Below, in pieces: positions 1-11,215 of a stretch of DNA of 64,000 nucleotides. The stretch is from NCBI RefSeq assembly GCF_029784135.1, contig NC_073746.1:35321378-35385377 (forward strand). Direction: 5' to 3'. Source of the DNA: Toxorhynchites rutilus septentrionalis (Eukaryota; Arthropoda; Insecta; Diptera; Culicidae). The position numbers and the translations under genes are program-made. The notes beneath the pieces are model-generated. The model was not told the DNA's origin, made no database searches, and saw only the letters and a program-made list of their open reading frames with translations. Each line of letters starts with the position of its first letter. Position 1 is the first letter of the stretch.

Positions 1-57
1 ATAACGAAATTTTTTTAATGTAAGATTGCATTTTTTTACTTTTAACTCAGCTAACAT

Positions 58-580
58 ATCTTCAGTGACGAAAACAAGTTCAAATTGGATGGTCCTGATG
101 GTTTCAACGGGTACTGGCGTGATTTACGGAAGGAGTAATAGTATTTTTCAACCTGGAACTTTGGTGCAGGATCGTGCATGGCTTGGGCGGGATTATGTAC
201 AACCGGAAAGCTGAAGATGACTTTCACATTATTCAAGGATTACATACACATTCTAAAATCCTCTCTTCTACCGTTTTTGCGTGGATATCGTAACAAACAA
301 ATCACATTCCAGCAAAACAATGCTACTATTCATACCAGCAAGGAAACTAAGCAATGGATTAAGGACCAAAAACTTAATTTTTTGGCCTGGCTCGCTCTCC
401 AGAAATTTTAGGGGGAGCCTTGTACGCAGAAACTACACTGAGGGAAAGCGGTACACCACGATTGAAGAGCTCAAGGTCGCAATTTCTGGAACATGGAAAA
501 ATATCGAGAAATCCGTTCAGCAGAATTTGGCAAAAAGTATGCAGGTTATAAGTCGAAATAGCAAGATTGTCAATTATTGA
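58..580 (+). pseudogene. Tc1-like transposase remnant (DD34E type)
   Basis: Broken reading frames give a Tc1-family DDE transposase in order. The first catalytic block FSDENKFKLDGPDGF starts at 61 (first Asp codon 67-69). MAWAGLCTTGKL follows near 178-213, the second block FQQNNATIHTSKETKQW near 306-360, and a C-terminal stretch TIEELKVAISGTWKNIEKSV near 460-520. Several frameshifts and stops separate the blocks. The second catalytic Asp (normally FQQDNA) reads Asn. The PDLNPIENLW block expected around 390-420 is largely lost. The copy is therefore dead. Its 5' part lies outside the window. Confidence 0.85.
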
Positions 581-583
581 CAT

Positions 584-888
584 GTAAATCAGCCGATCGT
601 TTTGAATTTTTCATTGATGATACTTATGAATTTTGAAATGGTCTTATAGAAACTGGACAGCTGAAATTATCATATTTATGCACAATAAATAAACAAACAA
701 CTCTTTTGAACGAAATTGACTTTAAACATACTTTATTGTAAGCATTCTACAATGTATAAATGTATCTTGTTGAGATACCCTTTTTCCATTGTAGTGCAAA
801 AATTATAGTCGAACCACTACCCTTTCCCACACGTTGAGGAGACTTTTCTATATATTAGAAAATAGAGTACATATCTCTTGTATTCGAA
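584..888. other. No gene seen; AT-rich flank of the Tc1 remnant
   Basis: AT-rich sequence with no convincing reading frame. It probably includes the 3' non-coding part of the adjacent Tc1-like element, but no terminal repeat could be paired because the other end lies outside the window. Confidence 0.4.
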
Positions 889-1110
889 AGTATTGACCAC
901 TGGGATGTGAATAACTACCGTGGGATAACCCTTTGCAATTACCAACTTGATAGATCTAACCACCTCCTGTTTGACGGCTATGGGAGGAAAACCACAGGCA
1001 AGTGTTATTTATGCTGACCTAAAATGTGTTTCAATCGATCCATCACGCTCTTAAAGGATATGCTTGAATCCGTCCAATCATCTTTCGATGCGAAAGTTCC
1101 TAGATTCTCG
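889..1110 (+). pseudogene. Possible non-LTR reverse transcriptase scrap
   Basis: One frame reads WDVNNYRGITLC near 900-940, resembling the NYRGI/NYRPI block of LINE reverse transcriptases. A further stretch reads VIYADLK (about 1000-1023) and, after a one-base shift, QSIHHAL (about 1033-1052), resembling the YADLKxAFDSIxH block that holds the first catalytic Asp. The order and spacing are compressed, so internal sequence has been lost. It stops where the purine tract begins. The similarity is short and degenerate; chance remains possible. Confidence 0.35.
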
Positions 1111-1118
1111 AATCAAAC

Positions 1119-3090
1119 AAAAAAAAAAGGAAAAGGAAAAGGAAAAGGAAAAAGGAAAAGGAAAAGGAAAAGGAAAGGAAAAGGAAAAGGAAAAGGAAAA
1201 GGAAAAGGAAAAGGAAAGGAAAAGGAAAAGGAAAAGGAAAAGGAAAAGGAAAAGGGAAAAGGAAAAGGAAAAGGAAAAGGAAAAAGGAAAAGGAAAGGAA
1301 AAGGAAAAGGAAAAGGAAAAGGAAAAGGAAAAGGAAAAGGAAAAGGAAAAGGAAAAGGAAAAGGAAAAGGAAAAGGAAAAGGGAAAAAGGAAAAGGAAAA
1401 GGAAAAGGAAAAGGAAAAGGAAAAGGAAAAGGAAAAGGAAAGGAAAAGGAAAAGGAAAAGGAAAAGGAAAAAGGAAAAGGAAAAGGAAAAGGAAAAGGAA
1501 AAGGAAAAGGAAAAGGAAAAGGAAAAGGGAAAAGGAAAAGGAAAAGGAAAAGGAAAAGGAAAAGGAAAAGGAAAAGGAAAAGGAAAAGGAAAAGGAAAAG
1601 GAAAGAAAGGAAAAGGAAAAGGAAAAGGAAAAGGAAAAGGAAGGAAAAGGAAAAGGAAAAGGAAAAGGAAAAGGAAAAGGAAAAGGAAAAAGGAAAAGGA
1701 AAGAAAGGAAAGGAAAAGGAAAAGGAAAAGGAAAAGGAAAAGGAAAAGGAAAAGGAAAAGGAAAAGGAAAAGGAAAAAGGAAAAGGAAAAGGAAAGGAAA
1801 AGGAAAGGAAAAGGAAAAGGAAGAGGAAGAGGAAGAGGAAGAGGAAGAGGAAGAGGAAGAGGAAGAGGAAGAGGAAGAGGAAGAGGAAGAGGAAGAGGAA
1901 GAGGAAGAGGAAGAGGAAGAGGAAGAGGAAGAGGAAGAGGAAGAGGAAGAGGAAGAGGAAGAGGAAGAGGAAGAGGAAGAGGAAGAGGAAGAGGAAGAGG
2001 AAGAGGAAGAGGAAGAGGAAGAGGAAGAGGAAGAGGAAGAGGAAGAGGAAGAGGAAGAGGAAGAGGAAGAGGAAGAGGAAGAGGAAGAGGAAGAGGAAGA
2101 GGAAGAGGAAGAGGAAGAGGAAGAGGAAGAGGAAGAGGAAGAGGAAGAGGAAGAGGAAGAGGAAGAGGAAGAGGAAGAGGAAGAGGAAGAGGAAGAGGAA
2201 GAGGAAGAGGAAGAGGAAGAGGAAGAGGAAGAGGAAGAGGAAGAGGAAGAGGAAGAGGAAGAGGAAGAGGAAGAGGAAGAGGAAGAGGAAGAGGAAGAGG
2301 AAGAGGAAGAGGAAGAGGAAGAGGAAGAGGAAGAGGAAGAGGAAGAGGAAGAGGAAGAGGAAGAGGAAGAGGAAGAGGAAGAGGAAGAGGAAGAGGAAGA
2401 GGAAGAGGAAGAGGAAGAGGAAGAGGAAGAGGAAGAGGAAGAGGAAGAGGAAGAGGAAGAGGAAGAGGAAGAGGAAGAGGAAGAGGAAGAGGAAGAGGAA
2501 GAGGAAGAGGAAGAGGAAGAGGAAGAGGAAGAGGAAGAGGAAGAGGAAGAGGAAGAGGAAGAGGAAGAGGAAGAGGAAGAGGAAGAGGAAGAGGAAGAGG
2601 AAGAGGAAGAGGAAGAGGAAGAGGAAGAGGAAGAGGAAGAGGAAGAGGAAGAGGAAGAGGAAGAGGAAGAGGAAGAGGAAGAGGAAGAGGAAGAGGAAGA
2701 GGAAGAGGAAGAGGAAGAGGAAGAGGAAGAGGAAGAGGAAGAGGAAGAGGAAGAGGAAGAGGAAGAGGAAGAGGAAGAGGAAGAGGAAGAGGAAGAGGAA
2801 GAGGAAGAGGAAGAGGAAGAGGAAGAGGAAGAGGAAGAGGAAGAGGAAGAGGAAGAGGAAGAGGAAGAGGAAGAGGAAGAGGAAGAGGAAGAGGAAGAGG
2901 AAGAGGAAGAGGAAGAGGAAGAGGAAGAGGAAGAGGAAGAGGAAGAGGAAGAGGAAGAGGAAGAGGAAGAGGAAGAGGAAGAGGAAAAGGAAAAGGAAAA
3001 GGAAAAGGAAAAGGAAAAGGAAAAGGAAAAGGAAAAGGAAAAGGAAAAGGAAAAGGAAAAGGAAAAGGAAAAGGAAAAGGAAAAGGAAAA
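1119..3090. repeat. 2-kb polypurine hexanucleotide satellite, (GGAAAA)n-(GGAAGA)n-(GGAAAA)n
   Basis: Three blocks lie in order. From 1119 to 1818 there is a GGAAAA array with frequent unit-length slips (GGAAA, GGAAAAA, GGAAAG). From 1819 to 2982 there is a perfect uninterrupted GGAAGA array of 194 units. From 2983 to 3090 there are 18 perfect GGAAAA units. One strand is entirely purine. Open frames across it (Gly-Lys, Gly-Arg, Glu-Lys, Ser/Phe/Leu on the other strand) are artefacts of a hexamer without stop codons. The array length may reflect assembly or read consensus rather than the true allele. Confidence 0.98.
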
Positions 3091-3856
3091 ATATGATATC
3101 AACACCAAGTTTTGAATACAAAAAAAAACCTTTTTTTATTCATATTTGAAGCGTAAATACTGAAAGTCATAGCCAAAGTTTTGGTTGCATTGGAGAAATT
3201 CAGAAAAAAATAGTCCAGGTCAAATTGTAGTGAATTTAAAAAAAATCCATTTTCAAAAACGATGGAGAATCTTTTTGAGCTCGGTCTCGGGGTGTAATGT
3301 GTTGACCTTGAGTGACGAGGTTATGTGAGACGACTCTGGAACAAGGATAATAACATCAGAATGTATTTGATTTGGTATGTCAGTAAATTAGCAGTCCCAG
3401 GAGAGAACTCTCGCTTAAGAAATTACAGCTCCACCGGCTTCAGTTTGCTAGAGAGCTTTCGGATCGGGTCGTTCCAACAATCCATTTAAATTTTCATAAG
3501 AATATATCTGTTTTGATCGATTCTCTTCATTGGCTTTCTCTATAGTTTATAACTGCCTTGTACACCCGAGGTTAATTTTTAGCACATGTTATGGCATCTC
3601 GATTTATTACATTAAATGAGCTGAAAGATAATATAAAATGTTCTACTCCCCAATACATGTATATCATTTGTATAATATATATGCTAGAGCCAATATGAGG
3701 GAACGAAACAGGAGACACATTAAAATGAAAACATATGAAAGCTTTTCGTATAGTTTGCCAAATACACAGCCCAGACAAAGAAAGATATATTCTAGTTCAT
3801 GTTCTTCTTTATCGTCTTATATTATTACGCTCCTCTATAATAGTGCTATAATGCTA
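3091..3856. other. No gene seen
   Basis: AT-rich sequence between the satellite and a tRNA-like element. Only short frames without codon structure. The words around 3565-3615 (after 'tacacccgaggttaattttt') recur at 59345-59400, marking an unclassified dispersed repeat. Confidence 0.4.
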
Positions 3857-3935
3857 TATGGATAGCGTGGTCGTGTAAAGTAACTTTGCATTCCAGCCGG
3901 CCTTGGTTCGATCCCCCTTGACGTGTCGTATGGAC
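3857..3935 (+). repeat. tRNA-derived SINE head (internal Pol III promoter)
   Basis: The segment TAGCGTGGTCGTGTAAAG has an A-box-like word. About 40 bases later GGTTCGATCCC (about 3906-3916) matches the Pol III B box (GGTTCRANNCC). The spacing is like that of a tRNA gene, but the arms do not fold as a functional tRNA and there is no anticodon context. It is followed by a T run and A-rich sequence. Best read as the 5' head of a tRNA-derived SINE, of a different family from those near 23.5, 39.6 and 43.2 kb. Confidence 0.5.
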
Positions 3936-4264
3936 GTTTTTTTTTTTTGCACAATCCCAAATGAATAGAGCAAAGAAAACAGAAAGAGATGTCTGCTCGC
4001 ATACATACAAACCATTTTTAAGCTTTTAAAATAGCTCATTATTTGCGCATTTGACTCTCATGCACAGGAAATGGCATCTTTTCTGCCAAAGAGAATTGAT
4101 CAAAACAGATAGGTCCCATTGAGAGGTTGAGCGTGAATTATAATAAGCGAGCAATTCATCGCCAAATCAGGACAACTGACCTGACCCTCTCCGATCTGCA
4201 TGGAACTTTGTATGTATGGTGGCTGCTAAATAAGATCACAGTTTTCATTAACAGATTAACGATT

Positions 4265-4705
4265 TAAATTAGGACAATTTTTTATAAGGGCGTATCCAGA
4301 GCCTGTTCTGCAAAAAATCATAACTCGAAATACAGATATCTGATGAAAATATGATGCACAGCAAAATTGTTGGGAAACTATTAATGAAAAACGACATTTA
4401 ACCGTTTTACGACACCGAGAAAAATCAGAATCAAATTTAAACTAATATTGATTTTTTTCTTTGCTTTTTTCAAACCATTTTTAATATAGAATTCTTTTAA
4501 TTGACCAGAGCTTCACGTACTGTAGTGCTATGTCGGACTCACCAAATTTAATATCATATTCAAAATGTTATTTTTACAAAATAGTTTATTGATTTCCCAA
4601 CAACTTTGCTGTACATTATATTTTAATCGGACATCTGTATTTTGAGTTACATTTTGTTTTTAAAAAAAAGGTTCATGATTTTAGAAACGCCATTATAAAA
4701 CATCA
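4265..4705. repeat. Palindromic (foldback) repeat, about 440 bp
   Basis: The left arm (about 4265-4390) reads outward-in through CATAACTCGAAATACAGAT and AAATTGTTGGGAAA. The right arm (about 4590-4705) is its reverse complement with scattered mismatches, giving TTTCCCAACAACTTTGCTG and ATCTGTATTTTGAGTTAC. About 200 bases of unpaired AT-rich sequence separate the arms. No reading frame. A degenerate relative of one arm lies near 37345-37390. Confidence 0.75.
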
Positions 4706-4839
4706 GTCGTTATTATAATTGATCATCTGATAATGAAAATTGCTTAAGTACAAGGCTTAAAAACAGATCAGAAAGGATCGCTTCCAAATTGTTGTTTTTT
4801 TCAAGTGGTGAAAAATTCTTTGGTTCTTAAACTTTCAAT

Positions 4840-5065
4840 CATTATGGAGGAGATGTCATGGTTTGGGGGAGATTTGGCCTATCTTTTAAATCAAACAAGT
4901 GTTAAACTAATACCGGTGTACGGAACTATTGGAAAGCGTGGTATCAGTGGGAAATGCCACTAAAATAAATGTTCAGGCAGGACAACGACCTAAAGCTTAC
5001 TGCACGGTGTGTAAAAAAGTGTTTTTCTGATAGAAAGATTGATGTGATTTGTTAGTGACGTTACT
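4840..5065 (+). pseudogene. Tc1-like transposase fragment
   Basis: Two recognisable pieces: GGDVMVWG near 4848-4870 (the GGxVMVWG block between the first and second catalytic residues) and FRQDNDLKLTARCVKKCF from about 4975, matching the FQQDNDPKHTA block with the second catalytic Asp retained, followed by SDRKIDVI. The frames are interrupted between and after these pieces, and the first Asp and final Glu blocks are missing. Not functional. The surrounding 4700-5300 probably belongs to the same decayed element. Confidence 0.7.
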
Positions 5066-5907
5066 ATCAGTCCTCTTCGGAATCATTGGAATTCGTTACT
5101 AATAGAGTAATGGTAAGTTCAAAAATTCTTCTTCCGATAGGTTCGATACATTGATTTTGGTTTCACGTAATAAACCAAAATGTTTTGTATATTTTTCATC
5201 ATTTCATCCTAACTAAAAATTACTCAGTATACGGTCGGTGTTCAGTCAGACTGGTCTAAGTAACAAAACAAGAAAAAACTGTTAATAGTAGCAATTATCA
5301 GATCACAGTTATGATGCTAACAGCCAGGTTTATGGCAAAAACTGATAATAGTATTCAGTCAGAGTGGACCAAGTGCATACAACCACAACGACTAGAAAGA
5401 ACCCACATATTTCTTATAACCAGAAAATGGAAGGAATTTCAGATGAAAGAAAGAGTAACTAAGAGCTGTAGGAAAATAATTGGAATGAATGACTGGAAGT
5501 TTCTAAAAACTACACAATTTCAAACTTTGAATTCTTTGAAATATTTTTTTCACAAATACACATGCTCTATGAAAAACGTTAACGATCGGCCGTAAGTTAA
5601 AATACTAATCTTAATAACAATAAAAATAATCAATAATCAAGCCGAATTGGCATTTTATTGTGAAAAATGCTCAACATGAAACATCACAGAAGGCATTATT
5701 ATTCTAATCGAATAGTTTTGTTCTAAATTTCATTAGAATTTTTCTCCCACAAGTTCTTAAAATATGACTGAGCAATATACTAAACTATTACTCGAATAGA
5801 CATCATTAAACATTGTTCTCATAACTAAAATATTCACGTTATCAATTCATCAATTATCAAGCACAACGTTGGAATTATAGTCTACCAACTACAGACAAAT
5901 ATAATCC
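5066..5907. other. No gene seen; contains a short imperfect direct repeat
   Basis: A 94-codon frame at 5311-5595 has no recognisable domain and a weak basic composition; I do not call it a gene. The words TTCAGTCAGACTGGTCTAAG (5238-5257) and TTCAGTCAGAGTGGACCAAG (about 5353-5372) are near-duplicates about 115 bases apart, which suggests decayed repeat sequence. Confidence 0.4.
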
Positions 5908-6105
5908 TCCCTATTCCGCGCGGCGAATAACGTGAGATATCAAAGTCTTCTCGTTTTATTGCGAAAGCCACCTTACTTTCCAGCTCCTATTTGATACGCA
6001 AGTCGAGGACATTAGAATCTTAGAATCCTAGTGACAAACCTCATTCGCCTGCGGAAACTCCGTGACTTAAGCCATCTCACGTCATTTGCTGCGCGGAATA
6101 AAGGG
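5908..6105. mobile_element. MITE with CCGCGC-type terminal inverted repeats
   Basis: The left end reads TATTCCGCGCGGCGAATAAC then GTGAGAT. The right end is its inverse (ATCTCACGTCATTTGCTGCG then CGGAATAA), about 27 bp per arm with few mismatches. The element is about 200 bp and has no coding capacity. Its GC-rich ends contrast with the AT-rich surroundings. The target duplication is not clear, so no superfamily is assigned. Confidence 0.75.
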
Positions 6106-7184
6106 GAATGTACATTTCCAGTTCACAAAGTGTTTTGCGCTTAGTTTATGGACTCTACTCGACAGCCAAAGTCCGCACTCAATAATTGTTTCTTCTCGAT
6201 TGTGACGCCCTCCTCCGCAGTTCCACTTGTGTTTCTTTGCCACTGTGACTCAGTCAAGTCGAACAAACCATCCGAAGAACCCCCGACTGCCATCCACTGG
6301 GAGCTATTCACACCCAATACGTATGTTTGTATGTATCCGAGCATATGTGATCATAGAAGCTAATCAACCCACGCTCTTTCCCTGTTTTTATTTTCTCGCC
6401 TCGGACTCATTCTTTATTTACACATATCGATCTGTACCGAGCCAGATGCTCGGTTGTTTCCTCATCAAACCGGGATTTATCGACGCACAAAGTACTGAAC
6501 TGCTACAGATGCCATCCTCATTGCTTTTTTTTCTTCTCTCGCTCCTCAAACCTCCCACAACACAATCCCAAACCGAATACGAATTCAGTGTTTGTTTTTT
6601 CCCTTTCATTCTCGGTTCAAATTGTGACAATATTTGTGAAACGCTCTCTCCTTCCCGTCTTGGTCTTCTGCACCAATTTGTCACCCGGCAAACGGTCTCT
6701 CTCTCTCTCTCTTCCTTTATCTTGTTTTCTGGTTTTCGTGGGCCATTTAATGGCTTGCTATGGTGTTTTATCGTGTCGCTTATGCGTATGCTTATTATGT
6801 GAACATGTGAATTGTTTTGGGACGAATCCCCGGCACCCAGCAGCAGCACCCGCACCAAAACTAAGCAATGGCGATGATGATGATGATGTGTGACGCTTTT
6901 ATTGGAGCGTAATTTGAGCTGACAGATTCACCATTTGGTGTTTGGCAAACGCGAACACATTCCGGCACAATTTGTCATCGATTGCGGTCCAATGGCGCGG
7001 CCTTGGAGATGCGTGGTAATTGTTTTCTTTTGGACTTTTGGGGAACATTTGGCACGGCGCTAATATGAAATCATGGTAAATTTATTGCTTGCAGACTGTT
7101 ATGCACTAGTTTGCCCAATAAGTTATGTCGTTCATTGTGAGAAACATGATTCTTAGATTCAAATTACATTCTATTTCTCAATAG
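6106..7184. other. Repeat-poor, moderately GC-rich sequence; no gene called
   Basis: Unique-looking sequence with pyrimidine runs, including a short CT repeat near 6698-6712 and a GAT repeat near 6872-6887. The longest frame (6227-6802) starts with TTG rather than ATG and has leucine/phenylalanine-rich, non-protein-like composition. It may be host regulatory or intronic DNA, but nothing specific can be supported. Confidence 0.35.
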
Positions 7185-7395
7185 TACCGTTCTAAGTCAT
7201 ATTTCGGGCACTCTGTAATACAAAATTGAAATACTTAATGCCCTGATGATATACCTATAAAATTAATATTACAATTGATTCTTAGGAATAACCCTTAAAT
7301 TATAACATCAGGGCATTGAGCATTTCAAGTTATTATTACAGAGTGTAATAATAACGAAATAAGAAGCTGACCAAAATGTGATTCAGAACGGCATC
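7185..7395. mobile_element. MITE with CATATTTCGGRCACTCT ends (copy 1, uninterrupted)
   Basis: The left end runs GTACCGTTCTAAGTCATATT then TCGGGCACTCTG; the right part carries CAGAGTGTAATA and GATTCAGAACGGC. The centre reads GATTCTTAGGAATAACCC. The same element occurs at 31963-34530, where a hAT transposon splits it at the same central position. About 210 bp, no coding capacity. This intact copy defines the empty site for the interrupted one. Confidence 0.75.
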
Positions 7396-7680
7396 TCTCT
7401 GTACTTCAATACACGGTTTCCTGCGATTCCAAGAAAAAAATTAAGGTACTTTCTTCTGAAATAAGACTATACTTGGATTTACTAACCAATTTTTAGCTTA
7501 CAATCAACTCCACAGATTATCTTGATGATGTCGTGATGTGCTTTCACGACTGCTAATACCTTTGGTTCCATGAAAATCGTATGGTTTTTTAAATAGAGAA
7601 CAGCCGAAAGGTTTTAGTTCTGTTCATATTGTAGCAATTCGAAATTAATCCATTAACTCTCGCAAATGTTTTTTTTTAAA
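7396..7680. other. No gene seen
   Basis: AT-rich spacer between a MITE and a hAT transposase fragment; probably decayed transposon sequence. Confidence 0.35.
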
Positions 7681-7685
7681 TTAGT

Positions 7686-8085
7686 TTAAATTAGTGTGAA
7701 CAAGTCTAGACAGTCTTTCGTTACATACGCTCCTAATGACTTCTCGTGACCGGTCATTGTATTAGCTCCGTCGGCAGAATATCCTACAAGATTATGATAA
7801 TATGGTATTCCGTCTCTATTAAAGGATGCAACCACAGTCTCGTAGGGCGTTTTGGGGTCAGTTTCGGTAACCTCAATCAAGTCGTAGAAGCAGTCTTTAA
7901 TATGGAATGTATCTTCCATCCAATAGCACGTAAGTGCGATCAACGCTGACTACTTCTGCGATGGAACGTCAGTCGACTCGTCTGCTATTAAGCCTAATGA
8001 ATTTCGTTTTGAGGACTCACATAATTCTTCATGCTGTTCTCAGAGATGCCAATCGAATATCCGGGAAAATATAAGAAAAAACTGT
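7686..8085 (-). pseudogene. hAT-type transposase fragment (ZBED/zinc-finger hAT relative)
   Basis: The minus strand reads SLGLIADESTDV near 8005-7965, the conserved block around the first catalytic Asp of hAT transposases. An interrupted stretch follows, then IALTCYWMEDTFHIKDCFYD and the IEVTE motif. Next come YETVVASFNRDGIPYYHNLV and GYSADGANTMTG, matching the GxxxDGAxxMxG block of the same families. One stop/frameshift lies near 7950. BED finger, insertion domain and C-terminal hAT dimerisation region are absent. It abuts the outer edge of the large palindrome. Confidence 0.75.
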
Positions 8086-8598
8086 AAGAAGCTGGATGAA
8101 TCGTCATTTGTCATTTTTACTCATATTGTTTATATTGACGAATTTCATGCCAACTCGACTGGCCGTTGGCAGCACCATTTCAGATAGCGGTGAAACGTTG
8201 TGGGTGTAAAGACAACTTTGCATACCTGAAATATTTGAGAAAAAATTAGACTACTTTTTGGAAAAAGACCATTTTTTTCTTAATTTTTTACAAAAATTTA
8301 TAACATTAAACTATGATAGCTACAAAATTCATGTCAAAGAATGATACGTAGGAAATTATTAAATTTAAATTGGAAAAAAAAAGTTATTTTAAAAATTAAA
8401 ATTCATTTTCATCAAAAACATATTTTCCAAAAATTCCCAAAAATATATATATAAATAGCCCTTACAATTTCCAACAAGTCATCCATACATCGGAAGATGG
8501 GCACTTTTACAGGGAAAAAGGTTTCCGAATAACATTTTGTTCATGTTTTCTTTGATGCTTCTTATCCTAATTTTGTTTAAAGTCAAGATAGCGATATA

Positions 8599-9902
8599 CA
8601 GGGTGAGTAGTAATAACTGTCAGTAAAGCAAATGGTCACAAAAATTAAACGGCTGAATAAATTTTAATCTAGAGTGTATTTCATTTTAAGTACATCCATA
8701 ACATTTCTCTTGAATTAGTCCAATTCCAATCTTTCTCCCTTTGCTTTAATTACCAGTCGAAATCGTTGTTGGAAAGCGTTACAGCTGGCACGCACGATAT
8801 CCTGAGGCATTTAATTCCAAACCTTCTCCAAACGTTGCTTGAAAGTGTCCACTGTCAATCCTTTGGTACTCCCTAGTTTGCCAAGCATGTAATCCCATGC
8901 AGAGAAGTCGAGAGGATTCAAATCAGGCGAAGAAGCAGGCCACTCTTTCGAAGAAATAAAATCCGGAAAATTATCCTCACACCAAGCCTGTGTAGCTTTT
9001 GCCTGATGAGACGGTGCAGAATCTTGTTGGAAGCAGTATGGCGTATTCTTGTAGTGTTTTCTGAAAATAGGAAGCAAATGGTTCTTCAAAACATTGTTGA
9101 TGTAGTATTTAGTGTTGATTGTAACACCAGGTTCGATGAACAGGAAGGGAACCTTCAAATTTTTGGAGAAACATCCCCATACCATCACCCTGGAAACATT
9201 TTGGAATCTTTGAACAGCCAGCTTGTCCCGAGGAATATCAGAAAGATGTGCTGCATATATCCGATCATTTTGTTGATTGTGGTGATCCTGTAACAGGAAC
9301 AATTTTTCGTCCGAAAACAGAATTTCACAACCACCGTGCCGCTTGAGCAGCTGCCGACATCTTTCGATTCTTCCAGCCTTCTGCTTTCCAGTCAAACCGT
9401 GCGCCCGTTGTTTTTTGTATGGAATCAATCGAAGATCATCTTTCAAAATAGTCTCCATGGTTGACTGCGATATCCCCAGCTCCTTGGTCGTCTTACGTCC
9501 AGACTGAGCAGGATTCCGTCGAACTCGCTCTTTTACTCGTTTGATGGCTTCCGGACTCCTCACAGTGCGTTTACGACCAGGCTTGGGAAGTATTTTCCAA
9601 GAACCAGTCTCCTTGTATCGCTTGATGGTACGAAAGATGAATCTTTCGTTGATTCCGAGTGGTTTCAGCTTCTTTAAGATATCACACGGTCGAAAACTTT
9701 TCAAGAACAGACTTATCACCAGCTCCCTTTTTGCGTCCATGGTTACCACGACTCTTAAACGAATGAAAATTCAAACCAAACTTGCAAGGGATGTTGACAT
9801 TTAAATACACTCTAAACGAAAAATATGCAGACACATCTGTGATTAACCCATCTTAAATTAAACACGTCTATAAAACACTGACAGTTATTACTACTCACCC
9901 TG
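8599..9902 (-). mobile_element. DD37D IS630-Tc1-mariner (ITmD37D/maT-like) transposon, near-complete
   Basis: Perfect terminal inverted repeats of about 26 bp begin CAGGGTGAGTAGTAATAACT on each side. Each is flanked by TA (8597-8598 and 9903-9904), the usual target duplication of this superfamily. Total length 1304 bp. It holds one transposase gene on the minus strand. It interrupts the left arm of the 8.1-12.3 kb palindrome, so it is younger than that repeat. Perfect ends and a single visible coding lesion suggest recent arrival. Confidence 0.93.
8715..9740 (-). pseudogene. DD37D transposase, one in-frame stop near the C-terminus
   Basis: Starts at ATG 9740 (MDAKRELVISLF); a GTG three codons upstream is not used. 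The frame is open for 309 codons, then meets TAA at 8811-8813, and continues in frame for about 31 codons (MPQDIVRASCNAFQQRF...) to a natural-looking stop at 8715-8717. N-terminal helix-turn-helix regions cover about residues 1-110, including LGISQSTMETIL near 88-99. The catalytic residues are Asp144 (LFSDEKLF), Asp240 (CFQQDSAPSH) and Asp278 (SPDLNPLDF). The spacing of the last two is 37 residues, which defines the DD37D family. All three catalytic acids survive, so the truncated product might keep part of its activity; I infer it is at least weakened. A single C-to-T change (CAA to TAA) would explain the stop. Confidence 0.9.
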
Positions 9903-11215
9903 TATTCGACAAAGTTTTAGATCTTGTTGTTGAAAGTTGATGTCTTCGACAAAAGTTGATATTTTAATAAGATCTAAAACTTTGTCGAATACACTATATC
10001 GCTATATTTACTTTTATAGTTTTTGGAATATATGTCATTTTTGTATGAAGACTCCTGAAAAAAATAATGTACTGCTCGTAACATTTTTGTGTGTAAATTA
10101 TCACGTTTGACATGTTCATGACATGTTTCTAAATAGAGAAAAGTTAGCAGAGCATTTAAAATGCGATAATTTATACATAAAAATGTAACGAATTGAACAT
10201 TAATAACATTTGTGCAAAGAAAAACATGAACTAGTTATTGTTCGATAAACTTTTTCCATGTAAATGTGCCCATAGTTCGATGTATGGAAAATGTGTTGGA
10301 AATTTTAAGGGCTATTTATATCGTTTTTTTCAGATTTTTAAAAGCATATGTTTCCGAGAAAAATGAATTTGAATTTTCAAAAAAATTTTGTTTTCAATGA
10401 TTTTTTTTCCAAAAAATTCTTTGATAATTTTTAATGAAAACCAAAATAATTTTCTACTTTCCATCCTTTGACTAAACTTTTGTAGGACTGATAGATTTTT
10501 TTGTAGGTTTTTTTTAATTTTGAGTTTCATCAACTTTTTTTTCGAAAACAACAAGTAGTTACAACAAGTCACCCATACATCGGAACATGGGTACATTTAC
10601 ATGGAAAAAGTTTTTCGAACAACAACTTTTTTTTTTCTTTGAAAAAATATCATTCATGTTTAATTCGTAACATTTTTATGCATAAATTATCGCAATTTAC
10701 ATGGTCTGCTAACTTTTCTCTATTTTGAAACATGTCAAGAACATGTCAAACGTGAGAATTTACACACAAAAAATGTTACGAGCGAAACATTATTATTTTC
10801 AGAAGTTTTCATACAAAAATGACTTATATTCCAAAAACAGATACAACAGATAGAAAGTTGACGTCTTCGACAAAAGTTCATATTTTAATAAGATCTAAAA
10901 CTCTGTCAGATACATTATATCGCTATCTTTACTTTAAACAAAATTAGGATTAGTTGTATTTTTTTCAAAAAAATATAAAAAAGTTGTTGTTAGAAAAACT
11001 TTTTCCCTGTAAAAGTTCCCATCTTTCGGTGTATGGACGACTTGTTGGAAATTGTAAGGGCTATTGAAATATATATTTTTGGGAATTTAAAAAAAATCGT
11101 TTTTGAGAAAAATTAATTTTAATTTTTAAAATAACTTTTTTCTCAGTGAAATTTTTTTCCAAAAAATGTTTGTTATATTTTTGTAAAAATTTAAACACTT
11201 TCCTATATTTCACAT

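Noticed and set aside
1024..3121. Very long open frames on both strands with Gly-Lys, Gly-Arg, Glu or Ser/Phe repeats
   Set aside because: A hexanucleotide array without stop codons is open in all frames; there is no sequence complexity or gene structure.
6227..6802. 191-codon frame on the + strand
   Set aside because: No ATG at its start (begins TTG), pyrimidine-driven Leu/Phe/Ser composition and no domain.
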